Assembly (NCBI RefSeq): GCF_947499945.1
Contig: NZ_CANMQD010000003.1
Coordinates: 1 to 64,000 of the forward strand
DNA length: 64,000 nucleotides
Origin: an uncultured Sulfitobacter sp.
GTDB lineage: Bacteria > Pseudomonadota > Alphaproteobacteria > Rhodobacterales > Rhodobacteraceae
Reading direction: 5' to 3'
Position 1 is the first letter of the stretch, and each line of letters begins with the position of its first letter. This document shows, in pieces, positions 38,465 to 48,028 of the stretch. Below the pieces are notes generated by a model. The model did no database searches, was not told the origin of the DNA, and was given only the letters and a program-made list of their open reading frames with translations. A program made the translations under genes and the position numbers.

Positions 38465-41164
38465 TTATTCGGCTGCGATGCTCTTATTCGCCAAATCCCG
38501 CAGAACGTAGTGCAGAACGCCGCCGTGTTCGATGTACTCAATCTCGATTGCTGTATCGATACGGCATTTGATCATGATGTTCTTCACGGTGCCGTCGGCC
38601 ATGGTGATCACGCAAGGCACTTCTTGTAGCGGCTGGATGCTGTCCAGACCGCTGATGCTGACGGTTTCCTCACCAGTAAGGCCTAACGACTTGCGGCTGT
38701 CGCCATTTGTGAACTCCAACGGGATGACACCCATACCAACGAGGTTCGAGCGGTGGATTCGCTCGAAGCTCTCGGCGATGACCGCCTTCACACCCAGCAG
38801 CGCTGTGCCTTTGGCAGCCCAGTCGCGGGAGGAACCTGCGCCGTACTGCTCACCGCCAAAGATTACCAGCGGTGTGCCAGCAGCCTGATGCGCCATTGCG
38901 GCATCAAAGATCGAGGTCTGCTGACCATCGGGACCTTTGGTATAGCCGCCCTCGACACCGTCTAGCATCTCGTTCTTGATGCGGATGTTAGCAAAGGTGC
39001 CGCGCATCATGACTTCGTGGTTGCCACGACGCGAGCCATAGGAGTTGAATTCCCGTACAGGCACCTGACGTTCGGTGAGGTACTGACCCGCAGGTGTGTC
39101 CTCTTTGAACGAGCCAGCAGGGGAGATGTGGTCCGTGGTAATCATATCGCCCAACACGGCGAGGACTTTTGCACCCTCGATGTTGGTGATCACACCCGGT
39201 TCTTTGCTCATTCCCTGAAAGTAGGGCGGGTTCTGAACATAGGTGGATTGTGGTGGCCAGTCATAGGTCATGGCGTCTGTTGTCTCGACGCTCTGCCATT
39301 TTTCATCGCCCTTGAAGACATCCGCATATTTGGTCTGGAACGCCTCGCGCGTAACCGTCTGCTCAACCAGCTCTGCCACTTCTTGTGTAGTGGGCCAGAT
39401 GTCGCGCAGATATACGTCTTTGCCGTCTGGGGTCTGGGCAATCGGGTCTGTTGCCAGATTGATATCCATGGTCCCTGCCAGTGCATAGGCCACAACCAGT
39501 GGCGGGGAGGCCAGATAGTTGGCGCGCACATCAGGGGAGATACGGCCCTCAAAGTTGCGGTTACCCGACAGCACAGAAGTCGCAACCAGATCGCCATCAT
39601 GAATCGCTTTGCTGATCTCGGGCTGAAGCGGACCAGAATTACCAATACAGGTCGTGCAGCCGTAACCGACAAGGTTGAAACCGATCTTGTCGAGGTCGGT
39701 TTGAAGGCCAGCAGCTTCAAGATACGCACTCACCACCTGCGATCCGGGCGCGAGGGATGTCTTGACCCAAGGCTTCCGGTCCAGACCCAAAGCAGCAGCT
39801 TTGCGCGCCACGAGGCCCGCACCAATCATCACGTAAGGGTTGGAGGTGTTGGTACAAGAGGTGATCGAAGCGATCACAACTTTACCTGATTCCAGCGTAT
39901 AGTCTTCGCCATCCACGGCCACTTCTTTGCCCATAGGGCGCTTGAAGGTTTCAGCCATTTCTTTTGCAAATGCCGATTTGCCGTCTGTGAGCGCAACATA
40001 GTCCTGCGGGCGCTTTGGGCCCGAGATTGCAGGCACGATTGTACCCATGTCGAGCGACAGCGTATCAGTGTAGATCGGCGCATAGTCATCGCCGCGCCAC
40101 ATGCCGTTTTCTTTTGCATAGGCTTCAACCAGCGCGATGCGATCTTCGTCGCGGCCTGTGGTGCGCATGTAGCGGAGTGTCTCACCGTCAATCGGGAAGA
40201 AGCCACAGGTTGCACCATATTCAGGCGCCATGTTGGCGATGGTCGCACGGTCGGCGAGCGGCAGATGGTCCAAACCCTCGCCGTAGAATTCAACGAATTT
40301 GCTGACCACACCTTTGGCGCGCAGCATTTCGACCACTTTAAGCACCAGATCGGTCCCTGTCGTGCCTTCCATCATCCGACCCGTCAGCTCGAAACCGACA
40401 ACTTCAGGGATGAGCATGGAGATGGGCTGACCCAGCATCGCGGCTTCGGCCTCGATCCCGCCAACACCCCAGCCCAGAACAGCCATGCCATTAACCATGG
40501 TGGTGTGGCTGTCGGTCCCGACAAGCGTATCAGGGTAGGCAACCTCATCGCCATGCTGGTCCTTGTCTGTCCAGACGGTCTGGGCCAGATACTCAAGGTT
40601 CACCTGGTGACAGATACCTGTGCCCGGAGGAACTACACGGAAGTTGTTAAATGCGTTCTGACCCCATTTCAGGAATGTATACCGCTCCATGTTGCGCTCG
40701 TATTCACGGTCCACGTTCATCTGGAACGCACGCGGATTGCCGAACTCGTCAATCATGACTGAGTGATCGATGACCAGATCAACAGGGTTCAGCGGGTTAA
40801 TCTGATCCGCTTTGCCGCCCAAGGCAACGAGGCCGTCCCGCATGGCAGCGAGGTCAACAACGGCAGGAACGCCAGTGAAATCCTGCATCAATACGCGCGC
40901 AGGGCGGTAGGCAATCTCGCGCGGGTTTTTGCCACCTTTGACACCCCATTCGGCGAATGCTTTGATATCGTCGACGGTAACGGTTTTGCCATCTTCAAAG
41001 CGCAACATGTTTTCCAAAACCACCTTTAGGGCGGCGGGAAGGTTCGAGAAATCACCCAAACCTGCGGCCTGTGCGGCGGGGATGGAGTAATAGGCAATAG
41101 ATTGATCACCCGATTTGATCGTTTTGCGGGCTTTGGCAGTATCCTGACCGACGATGATTGTCAT
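38465..41164 (-). CDS. acnA: Aconitate hydratase AcnA
   Basis: VGTDSHTTMVNGMAVLGWGVGGIEAEAAMLGQP; SITSCTNTSNPYVMIGAGL; GAGSSRDWAAKGTALLGVKAVIAESFERIHRSNLVGMGV. Confidence 0.98.
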   Translation of the reverse strand: MTIIVGQDTAKARKTIKSGDQSIAYYSIPAAQAAGLGDFSNLPAALKVVLENMLRFEDGKTVTVDDIKAFAEWGVKGGKNPREIAYRPARVLMQDFTGVPAVVDLAAMRDGLVALGGKADQINPLNPVDLVIDHSVMIDEFGNPRAFQMNVDREYERNMERYTFLKWGQNAFNNFRVVPPGTGICHQVNLEYLAQTVWTDKDQHGDEVAYPDTLVGTDSHTTMVNGMAVLGWGVGGIEAEAAMLGQPISMLIPEVVGFELTGRMMEGTTGTDLVLKVVEMLRAKGVVSKFVEFYGEGLDHLPLADRATIANMAPEYGATCGFFPIDGETLRYMRTTGRDEDRIALVEAYAKENGMWRGDDYAPIYTDTLSLDMGTIVPAISGPKRPQDYVALTDGKSAFAKEMAETFKRPMGKEVAVDGEDYTLESGKVVIASITSCTNTSNPYVMIGAGLVARKAAALGLDRKPWVKTSLAPGSQVVSAYLEAAGLQTDLDKIGFNLVGYGCTTCIGNSGPLQPEISKAIHDGDLVATSVLSGNRNFEGRISPDVRANYLASPPLVVAYALAGTMDINLATDPIAQTPDGKDVYLRDIWPTTQEVAELVEQTVTREAFQTKYADVFKGDEKWQSVETTDAMTYDWPPQSTYVQNPPYFQGMSKEPGVITNIEGAKVLAVLGDMITTDHISPAGSFKEDTPAGQYLTERQVPVREFNSYGSRRGNHEVMMRGTFANIRIKNEMLDGVEGGYTKGPDGQQTSIFDAAMAHQAAGTPLVIFGGEQYGAGSSRDWAAKGTALLGVKAVIAESFERIHRSNLVGMGVIPLEFTNGDSRKSLGLTGEETVSISGLDSIQPLQEVPCVITMADGTVKNIMIKCRIDTAIEIEYIEHGGVLHYVLRDLANKSIAAE

Positions 41165-41390
41165 ATGTAGCTCCGAATATAAGGTTGCTGCGTGTCGAAA
41201 TTAGTGTCCTAATGGCCTATTCCTGTGCAGTTTTCAACTGCTAACAGGTAAATTGTATACCATTGTACACCAAAATTTCCATAATTTCGCCGCAGGAAGC
41301 GACTATTGTGGTACTCTCGAAACCTTGATTGGTTATTTCAAGACCGTGAAGGTAAATACACCGAGCGATCCTTACTCCGATTGGAATCAA

Positions 41391-42101
41391 ATGTCCCGCG
41401 TTGTCCATATCCTTACTGCATCTGCCGTAGCGCTTGGCGTCGCTTTTGCTGCCCCCGCAATTGCGGAGCAACGCCCTGTTGTTGTGGAGTTGTTTACGTC
41501 GCAGGGATGCTCAAGCTGTCCGCCAGCAGATGAAATTTTCTCTCAATTGAAGGATATTGATGACGTTATCGCGATAGCGCTGCACGTGGATTATTGGGAT
41601 TACATCGGCTGGAAAGACGAGTTCGGCCAACCGGCTCATGCTGAGCGACAGCGGGCTTATGCGAACAAGGCGGGGCGCCGCTCGATCTATACTCCTGAAA
41701 TGGTGGTGAACGGGCAGACGGATATCGTGGGGGCAAAACCTATGATGCTGTCCAAAGCGATTGCGAAATACAGCGCCGAGATTCCCCGCACAATGTTGGA
41801 CACGCAACGCACGGGTGACACGCTGAGCATAAAAGCGGATGTGCCATTAGGAACGGTGACGGAGATGGACGTGCATGTTTTGCGCCTTACCCCTGTCCAG
41901 ACAAGCAAGATTACCCGTGGAGAGAACCGTGGCGAAACTTATGAATACACTAACATCGCCCATAGCTGGCAGGTGGTAGGGGCGTGGGATGGATCGGCAC
42001 CCTTGGACATGACAGTGGATCTGAGCGGGGATGATCCAGTTGTCGTTTTGGTACAAGAAGCGGGCGCGGGAAAGATCGTCGCAGCGGCGCGGCTCGACTA
42101 A
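41391..42101 (+). CDS. DUF1223 domain-containing secreted thioredoxin-like protein
   Basis: Signal peptide; VVELFTSQGCSSCPPADEIFSQL, HVDYWDYIGWKDEFGQPAHAERQRAYA, YTPEMVVNGQTDIVG. Confidence 0.92.
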   Translation: MSRVVHILTASAVALGVAFAAPAIAEQRPVVVELFTSQGCSSCPPADEIFSQLKDIDDVIAIALHVDYWDYIGWKDEFGQPAHAERQRAYANKAGRRSIYTPEMVVNGQTDIVGAKPMMLSKAIAKYSAEIPRTMLDTQRTGDTLSIKADVPLGTVTEMDVHVLRLTPVQTSKITRGENRGETYEYTNIAHSWQVVGAWDGSAPLDMTVDLSGDDPVVVLVQEAGAGKIVAAARLD

Positions 42102-43012
42102 TTATGCGGTCGCCAGCGGCGGTGAACCCAAAACCATTGCGTGGGATCAGTAAGAATGCGCGCGGCAAGGCTGTCCGAGATCGCTTGCGTCATTGTTGTG
42201 GCATCTGTTGCTGGAACAGGCGCTTCCAATACCGTCTCGAAGGTAAGGCCGTCAGGCTGACGAATGCCATAGAAAGGGATCAGCAACCCGTCATAGCGCA
42301 GCGCAAGATCAGCGGCAGACGTGGCGGTATTGGCCGGTTGCCCCAAAAAGTCGAAATAGGGCGCCTCAAATACATGCTGGTCAAACAGCAAGACCAGCTG
42401 GCCACCGTCTTTGAGGTGGCGCACAAACCCTGCTGTCCCGCGTCGCCCCTGGGGAAATACGGGGCCGCCGAACGCTTCCATCGTTTTGACATAATGGGCG
42501 TTGAAATAGGGGTTCTTCATATCGCGGTAGAGCCCACCAATATTGAGCCCTTGCGCGACAAGGGTGGCGCGCACAGCCTCATAATTTCCGTAGTGCCCTG
42601 TTACAAGGATCACAGGACGCCCGTTGGCCACTGCGTCGCGGAGCGCGGCAACCCCGTCACCAGTGAGCCTATTGTTAGCCATCCGCGCTGGGAAATCCTT
42701 GGACGAGTAATTCTCTATAAAAGTTCTGCCCACGTTATTGAGACATTTTGATGCGATCTGCTCGCGCTCGGAGAGCGGCATCTGGGGCCAGATCAACGCA
42801 AGGTTGTCGAGGGCTCTACGGCGGTAGCCTGCAACTGGACCGATGATCCGCTCAACGACTTTTCCCATGCCGCGAACCCGTAAGGCATAGGGAAGCATAA
42901 GCGCCAGCCGGATTAAACCAACAATCACCAAATTACTGAGGTAATGGCCAATCTTGCGCGATAGGGCAGGCGTATTCTCTGAATTGGATGTGGACATAAT
43001 AGCCTGATGCAA
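42098..43012 (-). CDS. Lysophospholipid acyltransferase family protein (LpxL/HtrB-like)
   Basis: VILVTGHYGNYEAVRATL, GGQLVLLFDQHVFEAPYFDFLGQPANTATSAADLALRYDGLLIPFYGIR, WFWVHRRWRP. Confidence 0.9.
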   Translation of the reverse strand: MHQAIMSTSNSENTPALSRKIGHYLSNLVIVGLIRLALMLPYALRVRGMGKVVERIIGPVAGYRRRALDNLALIWPQMPLSEREQIASKCLNNVGRTFIENYSSKDFPARMANNRLTGDGVAALRDAVANGRPVILVTGHYGNYEAVRATLVAQGLNIGGLYRDMKNPYFNAHYVKTMEAFGGPVFPQGRRGTAGFVRHLKDGGQLVLLFDQHVFEAPYFDFLGQPANTATSAADLALRYDGLLIPFYGIRQPDGLTFETVLEAPVPATDATTMTQAISDSLAARILTDPTQWFWVHRRWRPHN

Positions 43013-43064
43013 ATGCGTGGAGTTCAGACATAGACTGTGCCTTGGCGGCCAACAAGAGGGGCTA

Positions 43065-44135
43065 TCAGGCTTCCTCGGTCTCTTCCTCCTCGATCAACAC
43101 CAACTCGCCGCTCTGCTCCAACTCGCGGATCGCCGCGACTACGGCAGACATCGCCTCGTCGACATCGGCGGGTTTCGCTTTTGGTGCTTCTGCTATGTCC
43201 TCACGCATCTGGTCAGCCATTCGGCCAGACATATTTTCAAGGATATAGTCGCGCGGATCGGCAAACCCCGCAGTCTCAGCGCCCGCCATCGCAGTCAGCA
43301 ACATCGCAGGTTCAACGACACGCAGCACACGCGGAATATCGCGGGGCGAAATCCGTGCAGGGATATTTGCGAATGTAAAGATTGTCTTGCGCACTGCACT
43401 GGCCAATGCCTGATCGGATTCGTCCAAACCTGACAGGACGTCGTCTCGCGTGGGCGTTGAGGACGAGTTGAGGATTGCGCCCAACCGCTCTGCCGCCCCT
43501 GACGCGAAAGCGGGGATTTTTTGAACATCCAGTTGCGCAGCAAGAGACAGGCCAATGCGGTCAACAGCCTCGGGCGTCACATCACTTGTCAACGAAACGG
43601 CATAGGTGATCCGCCGTGCCTCTGGTCCAGACAGGCGGCCCAGCAGACCTGCGGCGACCGACACCTCGAGCTTCGAGAGCATAACAGCGGCGACTTCAGT
43701 GCTTTCTTTCTCAACAATTTTTTGCAGATCTTCCGCGGGCAATGCCCGCAAACGTTCCCATGGGTCGCCAGATGCGCGAACACCCGCCTCTTTGCGCAGC
43801 CGTGCCGCTGTCTCACGGCTAATTTTTCCGTCCAAAGCATCAATTGCGCCTGCGATGCCGCCAGGAAAAGCCAAACCAATCGACTCAACAGCTTCGGTGA
43901 ATTCCTCAATCACCGCTGCAAGTGTTACGCGGTCCACCACACGCATCGCGCCCATCTGCTGTGTCAATTGCGCCTGAAGCTCTGGCGAGAGTTCTTCAAG
44001 CGCGATGTCAGCCCCCTCATTGATAAGGAGTCTCACAACGATAGCGGCCTTTGCGCTCTTGCTCAGTGTTGCAGGAACAATGCGCGATATTTCGGAAGGG
44101 CGGTGCGCTGTGGGGAGAGAGGTGAAATCGTTCAT
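43065..44135 (-). CDS. fliG: Flagellar motor switch protein FliG-like
   Basis: LSKSAKAAIVVRLLINEGADIALEELSPELQAQL; SSTPTRDDVLSGLDESDQALASAVRKTIFTFANIP; RDIPRVLRVVEPAMLLTAMAGA. Confidence 0.85.
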   Translation of the reverse strand: MNDFTSLPTAHRPSEISRIVPATLSKSAKAAIVVRLLINEGADIALEELSPELQAQLTQQMGAMRVVDRVTLAAVIEEFTEAVESIGLAFPGGIAGAIDALDGKISRETAARLRKEAGVRASGDPWERLRALPAEDLQKIVEKESTEVAAVMLSKLEVSVAAGLLGRLSGPEARRITYAVSLTSDVTPEAVDRIGLSLAAQLDVQKIPAFASGAAERLGAILNSSSTPTRDDVLSGLDESDQALASAVRKTIFTFANIPARISPRDIPRVLRVVEPAMLLTAMAGAETAGFADPRDYILENMSGRMADQMREDIAEAPKAKPADVDEAMSAVVAAIRELEQSGELVLIEEEETEEA

Positions 44136-44233
44136 CTATGCCATTCTTCAAAAAGAGTATTGACCTAGATATGAGCGTCAAAAGTAAAAATGGACTGAAA
44201 AGCCAAGAAGTTTTTGAGCTATTCAAAACAAAA

Positions 44234-44265
44234 GAATGGCGCCACCATTTCCGGTCGCGCCATTC
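44234..44265 (-). terminator. Intrinsic terminator after the TPR gene
   Basis: GAATGGCG / CGCCATTC inverted repeat flanked by A-rich/T-rich runs. Confidence 0.7.
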
Positions 44266-44283
44266 GAAAAATTAAGTGTGAGA

Positions 44284-44805
44284 TTACCAGTTGAAGGTTT
44301 CGCCCGTAGCAATTGCCGTACGCAGGGAGGCCTCGGCCCATGTTCCAGTGCCACCATAGGCACGGATTTCGCGCAGTTGATCAATCGCTGCAGTCACGTT
44401 GCCATCCTCAACAAAACCCTGTCCCATGTAGGAGCGTGCCATCACGTTGCCGGGATTACGTTCCAGAGCACGGGCGTAATACTGCATCGCGGCTTCAACG
44501 TTGCCCATTTTGCGGTTGGTAAAGCCCATGTAGGTCAGCACGCGATCATCATCGGCTGGCATCATTGCAAGCAATTCCTGCGCATCAGTATAGCGACCGT
44601 CATATGACAATGACCGGACCTCCTGGTACAGAGTGTCAAAATCAAATGTATTGCCGTTGCTGCTCACACATTTTTTGGATTTCTTATCATAGACAAAGCC
44701 ACTGTCACACTTTGGCTTTTTCGGCGGCGCGGTTTCGTCCATTGCGGCAAATGCCGTCACAGGGAGGATAACGGCAAGAGCAGTAGCAAGTAGTAGACGC
44801 ATCAT
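44284..44805 (-). CDS. Secreted TPR protein with N-terminal CxxGxxYDxxxKxC loop
   Basis: Signal peptide MMRLLLATALAVILPVTAFAA; KCDSGFVYDKKSKKCVSS; TPR-like repeats. Confidence 0.85.
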   Translation of the reverse strand: MMRLLLATALAVILPVTAFAAMDETAPPKKPKCDSGFVYDKKSKKCVSSNGNTFDFDTLYQEVRSLSYDGRYTDAQELLAMMPADDDRVLTYMGFTNRKMGNVEAAMQYYARALERNPGNVMARSYMGQGFVEDGNVTAAIDQLREIRAYGGTGTWAEASLRTAIATGETFNW

Positions 44806-44852
44806 TTAACTCCAAAGAATTCTGAACTGACACAAAGGTAACTCGGAAATGC

Positions 44853-44880
44853 GCGCGGTAAAGAAAATACTTTACCGCGC
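44853..44880. terminator. Inverted repeat downstream of the 53-aa secreted Cys protein, probable terminator
   Basis: GCGCGGTAAAG-AAAATA-CTTTACCGCGC, perfect 11-bp stem. Confidence 0.55.
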
Positions 44881-44932
44881 AAGATCACAATTTTATATTC
44901 TGGCCGTTGGTGAAACGGCACTGCATTTTTTA

Positions 44933-45094
44933 TTAGGTAGAAACAGGCAAGCAGGTCTTGGTTTCGCTATCGTAGGTTGAGCCTGTGGCGCATGACATCG
45001 CCTGCTTGTCATAATTACAGCCCGCAGCCATGCTCAGGGTCGGCAGCAGCATTAGGGTAGCAGTAGCAAGTGCAATCTTCATTTTCATGTCCAT
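44933..45094 (-). CDS. Small secreted Cys-containing protein, 53 aa, absent from the ORF track
   Basis: Manual translation MDMKMKIALATATLMLLPTLSMAAGCNYDKQAMSCATGSTYDSETKTCLPVST*; signal peptide plus CxxGxxYDxxxKxC. Confidence 0.75.
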   Translation of the reverse strand: MDMKMKIALATATLMLLPTLSMAAGCNYDKQAMSCATGSTYDSETKTCLPVST

Positions 45095-45225
45095 TACTCC
45101 TTTTTGTGACATGACGTAAGGGTAACGCAGTACGGCGCAATTTCAAAAGAAATCACGCCGTATGGTAGAATATGTGTCACACTGCCGCAGTTTTATTGCA
45201 TAACTGCCTGTGGTTTAGGCAATAA

Positions 45226-46530
45226 TCAGTCGCCAAAGACGCGTTTAAAAATCGTATCCACGTGCTTGGTATGATAGCCCATATCGAATTTCTCTTCGAT
45301 TTCTTCAACGCTAAGGGCGGCCAGCACTTCGGCGTCGCCCAGCAATTCGGTTTTGAAATCCTTACCGTGATCCCAAACCTTCATCGCATTGCGCTGCACC
45401 ATTTTATAGCTGTCCTCGCGGCTCACACCTGCTTGGGTCAGGGCCAACAATACGCGCTGTGACATGACCAGACCGCTAAATTTGTTCATGTTAGCGAGCA
45501 TGTTGTCGGGATAGATCAGCATCTTGTCGATCACACCTGTCAGGCGGTGCAGGGCGAAATCAAGCGTTATGGTCGTATCGGGACCAATCGCACGCTCAAC
45601 AGAGGAATGCGAGATGTCGCGCTCGTGCCACAGGGTCACGTTTTCCATGGCAGGGATCACAGCCATGCGGATCGTGCGGGCCAGACCCGTAAGGTTCTCG
45701 GTTAGTACAGGGTTCTTCTTGTGCGGCATCGCGGAGGAGCCTTTTTGACCCGCCGAGAAGAATTCCGCACCCTCAAGGACTTCGGTGCGCTGCATGTGGC
45801 GCACTTCCGTCGCGACATTCTCGATGCTGCTGGCAATGACGCCGAGGCAAGCAAAGAAGGCGGCATGACGGTCGCGCGGAATAACTTGGGTGCTGATCGG
45901 CTCTGGCGTGAGGCCCAGCTTTTCGCAGACATGCTCTTCAATCCGCGGATCAATGTTTGCGAATGTACCAACTGCGCCTGAAACTGCACCTGTGGCGATT
46001 TCGGAACGTGCAACATGCAGACGGGCAAGGTTGCGGTCCATCTCGGCATAGAAACGCGCGAAGGTCAGGCCCATCGTGGTCGGCTCGGCATGGATGCCGT
46101 GGCTGCGGCCTACACGCAGCGTATCTTTGTGCTCCAATGCGCGGCGCTTGAGCGCGGCGAGCAGCGCCTCCATATCGGCGATGAGAATATCGGCCGCGCG
46201 GGTAAGCTGAATGTTGAAGGCGGTGTCCAGAACGTCCGAGCTGGTCATGCCCTGATGCACAAAGCGCGCCTCGTCCGATCCTACATGCTCCGCCAGATGG
46301 GTGAGAAAGGCAATAACGTCATGTTTGGTCACGGCCTCGATCTCGTCGATGCGGGCCACGTCGAATTCAACGTCTTTCGCTTTCCACACCGCGTCGGCAT
46401 TTGCGCGGGGGATCACACCGATATCGGCCATCGCGTCACAGGCATGCGCCTCGATCTCGAACCAAATGCGGAATTTGGTTTCTGGTGACCAGATGGAAAC
46501 CATTTCAGGGCGGGAATAACGGGGGATCAT
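45226..46530 (-). CDS. purB: Adenylosuccinate lyase
   Basis: MIPRYSRPEMVSIWSPETKFRIWFEIE, VHQGMTSSDVLDTAFNIQL, GQKGSSAMPHKKNPVLTENLTGLAR. Confidence 0.97.
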   Translation of the reverse strand: MIPRYSRPEMVSIWSPETKFRIWFEIEAHACDAMADIGVIPRANADAVWKAKDVEFDVARIDEIEAVTKHDVIAFLTHLAEHVGSDEARFVHQGMTSSDVLDTAFNIQLTRAADILIADMEALLAALKRRALEHKDTLRVGRSHGIHAEPTTMGLTFARFYAEMDRNLARLHVARSEIATGAVSGAVGTFANIDPRIEEHVCEKLGLTPEPISTQVIPRDRHAAFFACLGVIASSIENVATEVRHMQRTEVLEGAEFFSAGQKGSSAMPHKKNPVLTENLTGLARTIRMAVIPAMENVTLWHERDISHSSVERAIGPDTTITLDFALHRLTGVIDKMLIYPDNMLANMNKFSGLVMSQRVLLALTQAGVSREDSYKMVQRNAMKVWDHGKDFKTELLGDAEVLAALSVEEIEEKFDMGYHTKHVDTIFKRVFGD

Positions 46531-46646
46531 CGGCATACCTATCTGTGAGACTGCGGGATAGGGGCGCAATAGCCCTTGATCCGCCCAAGGACAAGTCGGG
46601 AGCGGGTATTATTCAGCGCATAATGGCGTAGAATAGCCCTGAAGGT

Positions 46647-47867
46647 TCAAGCCGCGCGTAAGTTGGTCTCAACGACGGAAGTACGTTCAAGCGTGCGGTG
46701 GACCGGACAGCGATCCGCAATTTCCAACAACCGCTGCCGCTGGTCTGGGGTCAGATCAGGGCCGGTCAGGGTGATACATCTGCTAAAGCTGTCGATTTGT
46801 TCACCGTTGCTCAGGGCGGCATCCTGCGCGTGCACCTTGTTATGGCTCACATCCACGCTCACATGGTCCAGCGGCCATTTTTTGCGCCACGCATACATGC
46901 GGATCGTCATGGAGGTGCAAGCTCCGAGGCTGGCTGATAAAAACCCGTAAGGTGACATGCCCATGTTGGTGCCGCCGTAGGCCAGCGGCTCATCTGCGAG
47001 CATATGAACATGACTGCCAGAAGTTATATCCTGCAAAAAGCCATCGGGATTGGCCTCTGATACGCGCACCACGCCTTCGGGCGCACCGATGGGCGGGGCG
47101 GGAAGAGGGCGGTGAATGTAGCGTGCGGCCCATGTGGCAATCACTTCCGCTGCATATTCGGCATCCGCAGCTTTTGTGATCAGATGGTCAGCATCATCCA
47201 GCGAGACAAAACTTTTGGGATGTTTGGCAGCTGTGAATATCTGGGCGGCACTGTCCACACTTACGATGGCATCCCGCGGCGCATGCAAAACGAGTAATGC
47301 GGTATGCAAATGCGCCAGCACATCACCGAGTGCACCATTACCAGTATCCTCGATAAAGGATTTGCCGATGGTAAAAGGACGCCCACCGAGGGAGACTTCG
47401 GCGGCACCTGTGCGCTCGATCTCGGGCAGGGCATCAGCAAAATGGTGATTTACATGGGCGGGATCGAAGGGGGCGCCGATCGTCGCAACGGCCTTGATCC
47501 CGTCAAGCATGCTGGCCGCTTTGATTACCGCTGCCCCGCCAAGAGAATGGCCGATGAGCAAGCTTGGCGGCATGCCTTGCTGTGCACACCAAGTGGCGGC
47601 GGCGATGAGGTCGTCAACGTTGCTTGAGAAAGAAGTGTTGTGAAATTCACCCTCCGAATGGCCCAACCCCGTGAAGTCAAAGCGCAAGACCGCAATGCCC
47701 ATGGCCGCAAGGCGTGCGGCAATCCGGCGTGCGGCGGGAATATCCTTGCCGCAGGTGAAACAATGCGCAAAGAGCGCTGTCGCTAGATGTGGTCCTGTGG
47801 GCAAGTCGAGACGCGCCGAAAGGGTAGAGCCGTCATGGCCGGGAAAGGTAATGCGCTTGGGGGCCAT
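46647..47867 (-). CDS. Bifunctional alpha/beta hydrolase / OsmC family protein
   Basis: N-terminal hydrolase (LLIGHSLGGAAVIKAA) fused to OsmC-like domain (MSPYGFLSASLGACTSMTIRMYAWRKKWPL...DRCPVHRTLE). Confidence 0.9.
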   Translation of the reverse strand: MAPKRITFPGHDGSTLSARLDLPTGPHLATALFAHCFTCGKDIPAARRIAARLAAMGIAVLRFDFTGLGHSEGEFHNTSFSSNVDDLIAAATWCAQQGMPPSLLIGHSLGGAAVIKAASMLDGIKAVATIGAPFDPAHVNHHFADALPEIERTGAAEVSLGGRPFTIGKSFIEDTGNGALGDVLAHLHTALLVLHAPRDAIVSVDSAAQIFTAAKHPKSFVSLDDADHLITKAADAEYAAEVIATWAARYIHRPLPAPPIGAPEGVVRVSEANPDGFLQDITSGSHVHMLADEPLAYGGTNMGMSPYGFLSASLGACTSMTIRMYAWRKKWPLDHVSVDVSHNKVHAQDAALSNGEQIDSFSRCITLTGPDLTPDQRQRLLEIADRCPVHRTLERTSVVETNLRAA

Positions 47868-48028
47868 TCTGAGTTCTCCTTGGATTGCCATTAAGGTGGC
47901 GCAGGAGACGGAGTGGTACAAGGGGCTGACATCTGGCTCACGGGTGCGTGACGGAACGTTTGCACAGATGCGATGCGCCGCCTAAACCTAAGGCTGTTCA
48001 ATATTACAGCCCAAAGCGGAGCCGCCCC

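Noticed and set aside
39017-39889. 290-aa + ORF antisense to acnA
   Set aside because: Shadow ORF; acnA is unambiguous on the other strand.
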